Shown here: positions 46,551-54,892 of the stretch, in pieces
Layout of the letters: every line of letters begins with the position of its first letter
Numbering within the stretch: position 1 is the stretch's first letter
From: Taibaiella sp.
GTDB taxonomy: Bacteria; Bacteroidota; Bacteroidia; Chitinophagales; Chitinophagaceae
Length of the DNA: 64,000 nt
Direction: 5' to 3'
Assembly (NCBI GenBank): GCA_013815385.1
Contig: JACDGL010000011.1
Span: forward strand, 1-64,000
Position numbers and translations under genes: made by a program
Notes under the pieces: generated by a model
The model's input: the letters and a program-made list of their open reading frames with translations, nothing else
Told to the model about the DNA's origin: nothing
Databases searched by the model: none

Positions 46551-47186
46551 TTAAATGATAATTATTCTCGGCCCGTAATATTTGGGCTGTGTATTCAGAA
46601 ATAGGTCTATCAGCATTTTTATCCTCGCCAGTTTTTCTCTTACCGCTACCTTCAGGCCGTTTTCACCCGTTACATCCTGTGCGTTAAAACCTATTGCGGA
46701 TATTCCATTACGGTTGGCGATAAACAATGCCCGCTCATTATGAAAGGGCTGCGATATAACGGTTACACGATCTTCATCAAAAACCAGCTTACATCGCAGA
46801 ATACTATCCAGTGTGCGGAAACCTGCATAGTCGGTAAATATTCTTTCGGGGGGTATGCCCCTTGCTATCAGGTCCTTTTTCATTTGTTCCGGTTCGTTAT
46901 AGTGTTCGGTAGCATTGTCACCACTTACCAGAATGTATAATATTTTCCTCGATTTGTATAAAAGCACAGCCGCATCAATACGGTATTGGTAATATGGATT
47001 TAGTTTCCCCCTGCCAAGGTATTTAGAAGTGCCTAGCAGCAGGCCCACCTTATTTACAGGAATAGTAGCGGTATCTGAATATAGCTGAGATTGCGTAGAG
47101 CGCGTCACCCATCTGTCCGTCAGGAATATCCCTCCAGCTATCAGTACGACAATAACAATGATCAATAAAGGATATCGCGCAGCCAT
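46551..47186 (-). CDS. SanA-like DUF218 membrane protein
   Basis: An N-terminal membrane anchor (LLIIVIVVLIAGGIFLTDR) precedes a DUF218/YdcF-like domain: VGLLLGTSKYLGRGKLNPYY, ILYILVSGDNATEHYNEPEQM, DYAGFRTLDSILRCKLVF and VISQPFHNERALFIANRNG. This order, with NPYYQYRID and FHNERA, is that of SanA (vancomycin high-temperature exclusion protein), which helps the envelope act as a barrier in enteric bacteria. Mechanism unknown in the family. Confidence 0.9.
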   Translation of the reverse strand: MAARYPLLIIVIVVLIAGGIFLTDRWVTRSTQSQLYSDTATIPVNKVGLLLGTSKYLGRGKLNPYYQYRIDAAVLLYKSRKILYILVSGDNATEHYNEPEQMKKDLIARGIPPERIFTDYAGFRTLDSILRCKLVFDEDRVTVISQPFHNERALFIANRNGISAIGFNAQDVTGENGLKVAVREKLARIKMLIDLFLNTQPKYYGPRIIII

Positions 47187-47248
47187 TTGTCATTAAATAT
47201 AGCCAATACTATATTAACGTAAATGGGACTTGTTTTCTTATCTGCGTG

Positions 47249-48040
47249 TTAGATGTTTAGCGAAGCAGTCTTTGCTTTCAGAGTAGTAGAGGAAGAAGAA
47301 TTGATGATCTCCTGTTGTTCTTTGCTTACTTCGCGTGGTTTCATCCTTTTTTCCAGAAACCATAAGATACCAAAGCTGAGAACGAATAGGGCAGCTACAG
47401 ATATTTTGCGCCACATGGGCTGTATTTTACGAGAAGAAGGCTTACTGGATGGAAAGGAAGGTGCCATTGAGTTTAAGTGTACAGGCATTGTCTGCACCAT
47501 AAAATGTTCTACCAGGAAACTGTTATTCAGTGTGGCAACGGCATTACCGGCCATGGCACCCTGTGCATGAATGCTTTTTACTGCCTGTGCACAAAAAGCG
47601 CAGGACGAAAGATGCTTATCTATTGCAGCCTTTTCTTCGCTATACATATGATCAGTTGCATACTCTTTCAATTGCCTGGGCGATACACAAACGGTAATTT
47701 CATCCAATGCAACCGTATCTGCCGCCACCACACTATCTATACTCCTGCCACTTTTATTAGCGCAGTATTCATTAGCGGTAACCAAAAGCCACGTCCGGAA
47801 TCCCTCCCCATCAAATTTCTTCAGGGTTTTAGTTAGCTCCATGAATATATCTTTCGTGTATTCTATACCGGTTACTACGTCGTCAGTGTATCCCATACAT
47901 ATACCATATACCAGGTAGCCGTAACGGGTAAAGAGGAAGTTAAATGCACCGTGATCTTTCAGGCGCAGATATCTGTATACAAGTTCCTCGTCGGTCAGCC
48001 TCTTATATTCGGCTTTTATTTGTGGCGTCTTCGTTTTCAT
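47249..48040 (-). CDS. Sigma-factor region-2-like protein fused to an anti-sigma-type zinc finger and a membrane helix
   Basis: Residues 13-97 (LTDEELVYRYLRLKDHGAFN, LVYGICMGYTDDVVTGIEYT, FRTWLLVTANEYCANK) follow the N-terminal sigma-70 region 2 of Bacteroidota ECF sigma factors. No region 4 follows. Residues about 122-160 instead carry His143-x3-Cys147-x2-Cys150 (DKHLSSCAFC), the zinc-binding anti-sigma (ZAS) motif. A membrane helix lies at 212-229 (KISVAALFVLSFGILWFL), followed by a Ser/Thr-rich tail on the far side. The protein thus resembles a sigma core-binding domain tied to an anti-sigma anchor. It is transcribed away from hppA, start codons 131 bp apart. I start it at 48040; the frame reaches 48067. 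The function is inferred from the domain match only. Confidence 0.75.
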   Translation of the reverse strand: MKTKTPQIKAEYKRLTDEELVYRYLRLKDHGAFNFLFTRYGYLVYGICMGYTDDVVTGIEYTKDIFMELTKTLKKFDGEGFRTWLLVTANEYCANKSGRSIDSVVAADTVALDEITVCVSPRQLKEYATDHMYSEEKAAIDKHLSSCAFCAQAVKSIHAQGAMAGNAVATLNNSFLVEHFMVQTMPVHLNSMAPSFPSSKPSSRKIQPMWRKISVAALFVLSFGILWFLEKRMKPREVSKEQQEIINSSSSTTLKAKTASLNI

Positions 48041-48139
48041 GCTCTTCAGTGAAACACATTGTTTCATTTATAGCTATTTAAAAAATCATTCCACCCCATT
48101 TACCACCACGTTAATAATAGGTTTTTGGCTTCAATCTAT

Positions 48140-48147
48140 TATATTTG
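48140..48147 (+). promoter_or_regulatory. TAnnTTTG promoter box of hppA
   Basis: TATATTTG lies 23 bp before the ATG at 48171, inside the upstream part of the longer open frame that reaches 48039. It supports the 48171 start. Confidence 0.5.
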
Positions 48148-48170
48148 CGCACTTAACTATTAAGCAGAAT

Positions 48171-50372
48171 ATGAATATCCTTTACCTCGTGCCAGCGTTT
48201 GGCGTAGTTGCGTTGATCTATACATTTATAAAAGGTTCATGGGTTAGCAAACAAGACCCCGGTACCGACCGGATGCAGGAAATAGCCCGCTACATTTCTG
48301 AAGGGGCAATGGCTTTTTTGAAAGCAGAATATAAGATCCTTACCTATTTCGTTATTATAGCTGGCCTGCTGCTGGCCTTTATGGGCTACAGCAATCCTAA
48401 AAGCAGCTGGATGATAGCCATAGCGTTTATTATAGGTGCCTTCTTCAGCGCACTGGCCGGCTTTATAGGTATGCGCATAGCCACTAAGGCCAATGTACGC
48501 ACGGCGAATGCAGCCCGCACCAGCCTCAGCAAGGCGCTGGCTGTATCTTTTGGCGGTGGCTCTGTTATGGGTCTGGGTGTTGCCGGTTTGGCAGTACTGG
48601 GCCTGGGAGGGCTTTTTATTATCCTCAAAATGGTACTTGCGCCCAATGCTGCGGTAAACTCTGCTGAAATGGAGCGTACCATAGAAGTGCTTACAGGCTT
48701 TTCTCTTGGCGCAGAAAGCATAGCGCTCTTTGCGCGCGTGGGCGGCGGTATCTATACCAAAGCTGCCGACGTTGGTGCCGATCTTGTAGGCAAGGTAGAG
48801 GCCGGTATACCGGAAGATGATCCCCGTAACCCCGCAACCATTGCCGATAATGTAGGCGATAACGTAGGTGATGTGGCTGGTATGGGTGCCGATCTTTTTG
48901 GCTCTTATGTAGCCACTGTGCTCGCAACAATGGTACTAGGCAGGGAAACTACTGCAATAGATAATTTTGGTGGTATGTCCCCTATCCTGCTCCCTATGCT
49001 TATAGCGGGTATGGGTATTATATTCTCCATGATCGGTACATTGTTCGTTCGCATTTCCGATAAGTCGGGTGTCAGCACCTCGGCAGTACAGCGCGTGCTG
49101 AATATGGGTAACTGGGGTTCTATAGTCCTTACGGCAATAGCTTGCTATTTCCTGGTTAACTACCTGATGCCTGATAAGATGAACCTGCGTGGTTATGAAT
49201 TTACTAAAATGGGCATTTTCGGGGCAATCATGGTGGGGCTGGTTGTGGGTACCCTTATGAGCATCATTACTGAGTTTTATACGGCTATGGGCAAGCGCCC
49301 GGTTATGAGCATAGTAAGGCAGTCATCTACAGGCCATGCTACTAATATTATAGGCGGCCTTGCGGTAGGTATGGAAAGCACTTTCCTGCCTATATTGGTT
49401 CTGGCCAGTGGTATATATGGTTCTTACTATTGTGCGGGCCTTTACGGTGTGGCTATTGCCGCCGCGGGTATGATGGCTACTACAGCCATGCAGCTAGCTA
49501 TCGATGCTTTTGGCCCTATAGCAGATAATGCAGGCGGTATCGCCGAAATGAGCGAGTTGCCTAAAGAAGTACGTGAAAAAACAGATACGCTCGATGCTGT
49601 GGGCAATACTACCGCGGCTACAGGTAAGGGGTTTGCAATAGCATCTGCTGCGCTTACCTCCCTTGCGCTCTTCGCAGCTTATGTAGGCGTGGTAAAATCA
49701 AATGGGTACGACCTGCACGATGCAATCAATATTTATAAAGCCGATGTACTGGCTGGTCTTTTTGTAGGCGGCATGATACCGTTCATCTTCTCATCACTCG
49801 CTATACGCGCGGTTGGTGAGGCAGCTATGAGCATGGTAGAAGAGGTTCGCCGCCAGTTCCGTACCATACCCGGTATAATGGAAGGTACCGGCAAGCCGGA
49901 GTATGATAAGTGTGTTGCTATTTCTACCAAGGCATCTATCCGCAAAATGATGCTGCCCGGTGCTATTACCATTATCTCCCCTATCCTTATCGGTTTCATC
50001 TTCGGCCCCGAGGTACTGGGTGGCTTCCTGGCAGGCGCTACTGTATGTGGCGTGCTCATGGGTATGTTCCAGAACAATGCTGGTGGTGCATGGGATAATG
50101 CAAAAAAATCTTTCGAAAAAGGTGTAGAGATCAATGGCCAGATATACTACAAGAAATCAGAACCGCACAAGGCATCGGTAACAGGAGATACAGTAGGCGA
50201 CCCTTTTAAAGATACCTCAGGGCCATCCATGAACATCCTTATAAAATTAATGTCGATAGTTGCATTGGTAATTGCCCCAACTATCGCTACCTTGCATTCT
50301 AATAAGCAACCAACGGCAAAAATTCCCGTAAAACAGGAAGTGAAAATATCCGCTACCATAGTAGCAAAGTAA
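48171..50372 (+). CDS. hppA: Membrane ion-translocating pyrophosphatase
   Basis: The 733-residue protein has about 16 membrane segments. Pyrophosphate-binding motifs are intact: [20 protein letters not shown], then [19 protein letters not shown]. The [10 protein letters not shown] motif has Ala where potassium-independent enzymes have Lys, and Gly where they have Thr, the pattern of the K+-dependent group. It pumps H+ or Na+ using the energy of PPi. Sequence alone does not settle which ion; a Na+ pump is possible in this group. The start at 48171 ([11 protein letters not shown]) is chosen because a promoter box lies 23 bp before it and family similarity begins there. Confidence 0.97.
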   Translation: MNILYLVPAFGVVALIYTFIKGSWVSKQDPGTDRMQEIARYISEGAMAFLKAEYKILTYFVIIAGLLLAFMGYSNPKSSWMIAIAFIIGAFFSALAGFIGMRIATKANVRTANAARTSLSKALAVSFGGGSVMGLGVAGLAVLGLGGLFIILKMVLAPNAAVNSAEMERTIEVLTGFSLGAESIALFARVGGGIYTKAADVGADLVGKVEAGIPEDDPRNPATIADNVGDNVGDVAGMGADLFGSYVATVLATMVLGRETTAIDNFGGMSPILLPMLIAGMGIIFSMIGTLFVRISDKSGVSTSAVQRVLNMGNWGSIVLTAIACYFLVNYLMPDKMNLRGYEFTKMGIFGAIMVGLVVGTLMSIITEFYTAMGKRPVMSIVRQSSTGHATNIIGGLAVGMESTFLPILVLASGIYGSYYCAGLYGVAIAAAGMMATTAMQLAIDAFGPIADNAGGIAEMSELPKEVREKTDTLDAVGNTTAATGKGFAIASAALTSLALFAAYVGVVKSNGYDLHDAINIYKADVLAGLFVGGMIPFIFSSLAIRAVGEAAMSMVEEVRRQFRTIPGIMEGTGKPEYDKCVAISTKASIRKMMLPGAITIISPILIGFIFGPEVLGGFLAGATVCGVLMGMFQNNAGGAWDNAKKSFEKGVEINGQIYYKKSEPHKASVTGDTVGDPFKDTSGPSMNILIKLMSIVALVIAPTIATLHSNKQPTAKIPVKQEVKISATIVAK

Positions 50373-50396
50373 TTCACCTGCCATCATGAAAAATGC

Positions 50397-50422
50397 ATCC
50401 CGCTCTACGAGCGGGATTTTTT
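50397..50422 (+). terminator. Terminator of hppA
   Basis: Perfect 9-bp stem ATCCCGCTC (50397-50405) and GAGCGGGAT (50409-50417), 3-base loop, followed by six T. It lies 25 bp after the hppA stop. Confidence 0.9.
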
Positions 50423-50465
50423 ATATTGCAATAGCAAATACATACAATTATATTATCGGTAAATT

Positions 50466-51353
50466 TCACCTACCTATTGTTATAATTCTAGGAGGTAACG
50501 ATTGAAGATTAAATTCTTTTGCCATCTTCAAAACCCATTCAGCTAATATTTCAAATTTCTTTTTTGTTCCGACTTGTGAAATTGGAATTTTCCAAAAATA
50601 GCCGTGGCGTGCAAAGTAAATCGCTATATGATTAACTTTATGTTGATTACCATTTATTATTGACAATATATAATAGCCTAATAACTGATTATAATATTCT
50701 CTAGTCAATTTTAAATTTTTAGTGACTTTAATATCAATTAAGGTCCTGTCAATTATAATATCTGCATCAGCACCTCCAACCATGTTTGAAGCTTTACCGA
50801 AAGTCGGATTTAAATATGCAATTTTTTTAGCCGTAAAGATTTTTTTTGGAACATGTGAAATAAGCTTTTTTAAATCATTGATGTTTTTTGAAAATTCTGA
50901 ATTTTCATGGAGAAAACTATCTATAAACACAAAATTTCTGTATACATAAATGAAATCTCTTCCTGTTCGAATGTATAGATCCAAAACAGCAAGAAAAAGT
51001 GAACTTTTTACTAAATCGTCAGTATAAATCCCATTGCATTTAAAAAGATTATAATTGTGGATTGCTTTAGCATATTCTTCTGTAATTAGTAATAAATATT
51101 CTTGATTTCTGGAATAAACTTTTTTTAGTCTATTAAATGCTACAGTAGCAACCCACTCCCTATTTTCCCCAATATTTTTATTGATATATTCTACATAAAA
51201 ACGGCATAAATAGTCAAAAGCAGTGCCAACTATTCCGTAATCCTTAGTTTGGGGTTCTATTTTTATATTTTCAGTCAAACTAATTTTAGGGCACGGAAAC
51301 TCCTTCATCTTCTGTTTAACCTCATAGTCATCTAAAAAAGATAGTAAACTCAT
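50466..51353 (-). CDS. RecB/Cas4-like PD-(D/E)XK nuclease domain protein
   Basis: The 295-residue protein has no signal peptide. Its C-terminal half carries the RecB-family nuclease signature in order: Asp198 in GGADADIIIDRTLIDIKVTK (starting at 193), Asp207-x-Lys209 in that stretch, and Gln223-x3-Tyr227 in EYYNQLLGYYIL. An upstream VGTAFDYLCRF (42-52) sits where RecB/Cas4 nucleases have their G-x-x-x-H first motif, with Asp in place of His. The rest is helical. The gene is distinctly AT-rich compared with its neighbours, as a recently acquired gene would be, and stands alone between the hppA terminator and a hairpin. A role in DNA degradation or defence is an inference. No cas genes lie nearby. 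Confidence 0.7.
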   Translation of the reverse strand: MSLLSFLDDYEVKQKMKEFPCPKISLTENIKIEPQTKDYGIVGTAFDYLCRFYVEYINKNIGENREWVATVAFNRLKKVYSRNQEYLLLITEEYAKAIHNYNLFKCNGIYTDDLVKSSLFLAVLDLYIRTGRDFIYVYRNFVFIDSFLHENSEFSKNINDLKKLISHVPKKIFTAKKIAYLNPTFGKASNMVGGADADIIIDRTLIDIKVTKNLKLTREYYNQLLGYYILSIINGNQHKVNHIAIYFARHGYFWKIPISQVGTKKKFEILAEWVLKMAKEFNLQSLPPRIITIGR

Positions 51354-51434
51354 AGCTGGTTAAAATTTTTGGCCATTGAAAAAATCAAAAAAATTACGTC
51401 CCATCCGAGTTTCTGTTTTAGGGCTCTCCCTCGT

Positions 51435-51452
51435 CCTCGAATATTTTCGAGG
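51435..51452. repeat. Hairpin between the nuclease and OMP genes
   Basis: CCTCGAA-TATT-TTCGAGG is a perfect 7-bp stem with a 4-base loop, within a GC-rich block in an otherwise AT-rich gap. There is no T run on either side, so it is not a typical terminator. It lies between two minus-strand genes. Confidence 0.55.
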
Positions 51453-51491
51453 ATGCTACGGCTCAGCGTTTGCAACGCTATTCAGCAAATT

Positions 51492-52046
51492 TTAAAACCT
51501 AAATCCCGCAGATATTACAAGTGTAGCGTCGCCCCATCCTGCTGTACCTTGCTTGCTGGTGGTAAGGTCCCGTGAGTCGGCCTTATAGCTGTTAGATATC
51601 AGCTTTAATGACCCATATGGCCCCCAGCTACGTTTGGGCAGGCGGCGAAAATAGCCGATGCCCAAACCACCGTAAGTACCATTATTACTATGAACCTTAT
51701 ACACAAAGTTTCTATCTTGCCATAGATCATCGTTATGCGTATAGAGGTTTGCACCAATATCCATGAACGCGAAAAATTGGTTATCCTTTCGCGGGCGTAT
51801 ATTTAACCGTAGTTCGCCATACACTGCAGGAACATATTGGAAATTGGTCATGGTAGCATGGAAATCATACGCCTGGAATCCTATACCAAAACCTAAAAAT
51901 CGCAACACGTTATAATTAAAAGTAACAGATGCTCCCGGCTTAAAACGTGCCAGCGAAATACCGGCATCCCCATAAATATAGCTCCCTTGTGCCGATGCCA
52001 AACAGGAGTAGAACATCATAATAACGACGATAAGGCTGCGTTTCAT
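51492..52046 (-). CDS. Outer-membrane beta-barrel protein, 184 aa
   Basis: A signal peptide (MKRSLIVVIMMFYSCLASAQ) is followed by about 165 residues of barrel strands: GSYIYGDAGISLARFKPGASV, FLGFGIGFQAYDFHATM, PAVYGELRLNIRPRKDNQFF and the ending strand DATLVISAGFRF with the C-terminal aromatic typical of outer-membrane proteins. Function unknown. It is flanked by repeat-rich intergenic DNA on both sides. Confidence 0.8.
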   Translation of the reverse strand: MKRSLIVVIMMFYSCLASAQGSYIYGDAGISLARFKPGASVTFNYNVLRFLGFGIGFQAYDFHATMTNFQYVPAVYGELRLNIRPRKDNQFFAFMDIGANLYTHNDDLWQDRNFVYKVHSNNGTYGGLGIGYFRRLPKRSWGPYGSLKLISNSYKADSRDLTTSKQGTAGWGDATLVISAGFRF

Positions 52047-52201
52047 AGTTGCTGTTTACGTTAAGCGAAAGATTGAATCAGGTGATAAGATAAATAAATA
52101 ACACATCTTTCCATGATATTTTATTTGCAGATATCCGTATAATATCTATGCTGGCGAGTACATCCTTAGCTAGGCCGTCTCCGCCTTCGTCCTACCCGGC
52201 A

Positions 52202-52219
52202 GCAAATCTCCTGATTTGC
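52202..52219. repeat. Hairpin upstream of the reductase gene
   Basis: GCAAAT-CTCCTG-ATTTGC is a 6-bp stem within a GC-rich block at 52165-52220 that looks like a dispersed-repeat remnant. Further on, GTCGCT and AGCGAC arms at about 52276-52309 bracket the region before the promoter box. Otherwise 52047-52311 holds nothing I can name. Confidence 0.4.
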
Positions 52220-52311
52220 GTCAATACTACAGTAAGTACTTTGGCCAGAGCAAGATGCAATTGCCCCCTTAGAATGTCGCTTTAGCCCCTTTCATTTCGA
52301 AGACAGCGACT

Positions 52312-52319
52312 TAATTTTG
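52312..52319 (+). promoter_or_regulatory. TAnnTTTG promoter box of the dihydrofolate-reductase-like gene
   Basis: TAATTTTG lies 18 bp before the ATG at 52338. Confidence 0.45.
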
Positions 52320-52337
52320 GGCGACAATAATTGAACT

Positions 52338-52919
52338 ATGCGCAAGCTAATAATGAAGATGTCAATCTCAGTCGACGGTTTTGTCGGCGGGGCCAAAGGA
52401 GAGGTCGAAAGTTGGATCTTCAAGTCGTCGGATGAATCTTCGAGAGCTTGGGGCGTTGGGTTAAGTTGGGAGGCAGGGGTCATCATCATGGGCAGGAAGT
52501 CATTTGAGGCTATGGCCCCATACTGGCCGACTGCGACCGGGCCTTTTGCCGCCCCGATGAACCAGATCCCCAAGGCAGTCTTTACCCAAAAAGGATTCAA
52601 AAATATTTTACCCAATGCGGAGCAGTCGCCCGCCGCGGCTTCCTGGGCAGAGGCACGGGTTTTCGACGGTGATCTTGCAGAAGAGATAAGCAAACTCAAA
52701 TCTGAGCCTGGAAAGCCGATCATGGCTATTGGGGGTGCCGGATTTATGCGGAGTCTTATAGCAACTGGGCTTATAGACGAATACCATTTGGCTACCCATC
52801 CTGTGGTTTTGGGCGAGGGGCTGCAGATCTTCAATGGTATTGCACGCCCGCTGGACCTGAAATTGATTGATGTCAAGGCTTTCCCGGGAGGCATTATAGC
52901 TCGCACTTACAGCATATAA
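52338..52919 (+). CDS. Dihydrofolate-reductase-family (RibD C-terminal) protein
   Basis: The 193 residues match the RibD_C/YwjB-type reductase fold: KMSISVDGFVGGAKGEVESW, GVIIMGRKSFEAMAPYWP, KAVFTQKG and the NADPH-binding MAIGGAGFMRSLIATGLID with EYHLATHPVVLGEG. Such stand-alone members are NADPH reductases of unknown substrate, unlike true folate FolA enzymes. It is flanked by repeats on both sides and its codon choice (more GC-ending codons such as GCC, GGG) differs from most neighbours, which may point to transfer. Confidence 0.88.
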   Translation: MRKLIMKMSISVDGFVGGAKGEVESWIFKSSDESSRAWGVGLSWEAGVIIMGRKSFEAMAPYWPTATGPFAAPMNQIPKAVFTQKGFKNILPNAEQSPAAASWAEARVFDGDLAEEISKLKSEPGKPIMAIGGAGFMRSLIATGLIDEYHLATHPVVLGEGLQIFNGIARPLDLKLIDVKAFPGGIIARTYSI

Positions 52920-52935
52920 GATTTTTCGCCCTTTT

Positions 52936-52969
52936 CGCCCTTGTTGGTGTCCCCACCAACAAGCTCGCG
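52936..52969 (-). repeat. 34-bp palindromic dispersed repeat, copy 2
   Basis: The stem CTTGTTGGTG (52940-52949) and CACCAACAAG (52954-52963) is perfect over 10 bp with a TCCC loop. The whole 34-bp element is the reverse complement of 462-495 with two differences. The rest of 52920-53288 holds no gene; besides this copy it contains the structures at 53058-53127. Confidence 0.75.
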
Positions 52970-53057
52970 CCCTTAGCTACACACCCTCCTCCTCTTGGGG
53001 TCTGTTGTCCTTCCCAGCCAGGCACTACAGTAGCCCTGCAGTCCAATCAAGGCACCC

Positions 53058-53098
53058 GGCAGGCAGCAAGCGGTAATCGCTGGCCTGCTGCCTTTTTT
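53058..53098 (+). terminator. Terminator-like imperfect hairpin
   Basis: GGCAG (53058-53062) pairs with CTGCC (53088-53092), with further inner AGCG/CGCT pairing, and six T follow. It may end the reductase transcript, although it lies about 140 bp after the stop. Confidence 0.45.
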
Positions 53099-53099
53099 G

Positions 53100-53127
53100 C
53101 TTACTTTTTGGGCAAGCAAAAAGTAAG
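53100..53127. repeat. Perfect 11-bp inverted repeat
   Basis: CTTACTTTTTG (53100-53110) and CAAAAAGTAAG (53117-53127) surround a 6-base GGCAAG spacer. It follows the terminator-like hairpin directly and lies 200 bp before the frameshifted HTH gene. Confidence 0.75.
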
Positions 53128-53288
53128 AGACAACATCGGTCACGCAACAGAAAACCCTTGCAAATTACATTTCCCCCCAAACACAATTAAACCCGCTCCC
53201 CATAAGCCTCCCTTAATCTATCATACTACTATAACTGCTGTAGCATATCCCACTGGTTGCTATAGCATGTACTGCTTATTTTACTATA

Positions 53289-54053
53289 ATGGATAAGAGC
53301 CCCAGCTTTGCATCCAAATTAGTATCCCTATGGCACCCAATACTACAGCACACCAGCAGGCACGCGAACTCTTCATACAGGCCGATCTTTCAGGCCGAGA
53401 TAGCACGCCAGCTAGGCATCAACCGCAAAACACTCTATACCTGGATAAAGCAGGGTGCATGGCACCAGATGAAGCAATCGGCCACATATATGCCGCAGAT
53501 GATCATCGACATGTTGTACCAGCATCTTTATAGAATGAATAAAAAGATCCTCGCCAGTGACTACACACCTTACGAAGAAACGGCAAATATTATGCGCAAG
53601 CTCACGTTGTGCATAGCTACCCTCAAAGGGCGGCAATCAGCATCCGAGCAACTGAATACATTCACAGAGCTCCTCGATAGGGTCGAGGATAAAGACCCTG
53701 TCTTTGCGCAACGCCTGCAGGGTTATATGAACGATTACCTGTCCGAAATTGCAGGCCGCACCGTGCAGCTTCCCCCATCCGTCACTAAAGAGTTAGATGA
53801 AGACGAGAAAACTTTTTCTAATGAAGAACTATCCGGCGCTTCTGATAATGAAACAGAACAGGAGCAGTCCGTTACAGCACCAGCCATTGCCCCACCCATC
53901 ACCCTGCATGAGGCCATAGTAGGGTCATCATGGGATAATAAGGAGGTCAGGAAGTCCATACCCGAAATAACGGAAAGCCTATCTGATAAAGGAACAGACC
54001 CAGCAGATGACCCCTTTTCTTACGAAAAATACCTCATGGCCTGCAAACTATAA
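53289..54053 (+). CDS. HTH protein, terminase-small-subunit-like, probably frameshifted near the N-terminus
   Basis: The frame of 254 residues carries a helix-turn-helix (AEIARQLGINRKTLYTWIKQ, about residues 36-56) as in small terminase subunits and DUF1804-like phage proteins, then a helical region and an acidic tail (DEDEKTFSNEELSGASDNET). The residues before it (ILQHTSRHANSSYRPIFQ) look unlike any protein start. A second frame from the ATG at 53330 reads MAPNTTAHQQARELFIQADL before stopping making sense at about 53400; joined to the HTH it gives a natural DLS-AEIARQLGI start. A one-base insertion near 53395-53402 would explain this. So the true gene is probably 53330-54053 with a broken frame. 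A phage origin is inferred from the HTH type only. Confidence 0.6.
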   Translation: MDKSPSFASKLVSLWHPILQHTSRHANSSYRPIFQAEIARQLGINRKTLYTWIKQGAWHQMKQSATYMPQMIIDMLYQHLYRMNKKILASDYTPYEETANIMRKLTLCIATLKGRQSASEQLNTFTELLDRVEDKDPVFAQRLQGYMNDYLSEIAGRTVQLPPSVTKELDEDEKTFSNEELSGASDNETEQEQSVTAPAIAPPITLHEAIVGSSWDNKEVRKSIPEITESLSDKGTDPADDPFSYEKYLMACKL

Positions 54054-54087
54054 AAAATGAAATCTGGAACTCTGGGGGCTTATTAAA

Positions 54088-54837
54088 TTATGCAGAGCGC
54101 TTATACAGTTTACTTTTTATCATGCCCCATTTATGCAGTCGGTGGGTAAGCGATACCCGCAGCACCCCGCGTCCATACTTCATACTACGGCTGAAGTTGA
54201 TGCTCGATGCCTCTTCAAAATACTTGGTAGGGCATGTTATCTCTGCAATACCATAGCCATTCATAAATATCTGCGACAGCATCTCATTATCAAACACAAA
54301 ATCATCACTGTTATGCGTAAAATCTATTGAGCGTATTACATCAGCGCTGAAGGCCCGGTACCCTGTATGGTATTCACTTAGCTTCTCTCCAAGCAATATG
54401 TTCTCAAATAAGGTAAGGAAACGATTGAAGATATACTTATACATAGGCATCCCCCCTTTTAGGGCGCCATTACCCAGTATGCGCGAAGCCAGCACCACAG
54501 GATATACATCGTTAGCTATTATAGAAGACATAGCCAGCAATAGTTTTGGGGTGTACTGGTAGTCAGGGTGCAGCATTATTACTATATCAGCGCCTATCTC
54601 CAGGGCCTTTTTATAGCAGCTCTTCTGGTTGCCGCCGTAGCCCTTGTTCACTTCATGCTTTATCAGGTGTTTTATGCCCAGGGCCCTCCCTACTTCCAGT
54701 GTATCATCGCGGCTGTTATCATCTACCAGCACTACATCATCTACTATATCAAAAGGTATCTCCTTGTAGGTGCGTTCCAAAGTAAGCGCCGCATTATATG
54801 CAGGGAGCACCACCACTATTTTCTTTCCGTTTAGCAT
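54088..54837 (-). CDS. Family 2 glycosyltransferase
   Basis: The 249 residues form a GT-A domain: VVLPAYNAALTLERTYKEIP, the nucleotide-binding VLVDDNSRDDT, HEVNKGYGGNQKSCYKKALE and the DxD-like MLHPDYQYTPKLL. It resembles dolichyl-phosphate mannosyl/glucosyl transferases but lacks the C-terminal membrane segments of the longer members. It transfers a sugar from a nucleotide donor to an unknown acceptor, perhaps a lipid carrier. It follows the thioesterase gene by 55 bp on the same strand. Confidence 0.9.
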   Translation of the reverse strand: MLNGKKIVVVLPAYNAALTLERTYKEIPFDIVDDVVLVDDNSRDDTLEVGRALGIKHLIKHEVNKGYGGNQKSCYKKALEIGADIVIMLHPDYQYTPKLLLAMSSIIANDVYPVVLASRILGNGALKGGMPMYKYIFNRFLTLFENILLGEKLSEYHTGYRAFSADVIRSIDFTHNSDDFVFDNEMLSQIFMNGYGIAEITCPTKYFEEASSINFSRSMKYGRGVLRVSLTHRLHKWGMIKSKLYKRSA

Positions 54838-54892
54838 GCAGTCTGTAAAAGTAAAAAGTCAAATCTAATAAATGAAATCTCAATACTGGATA

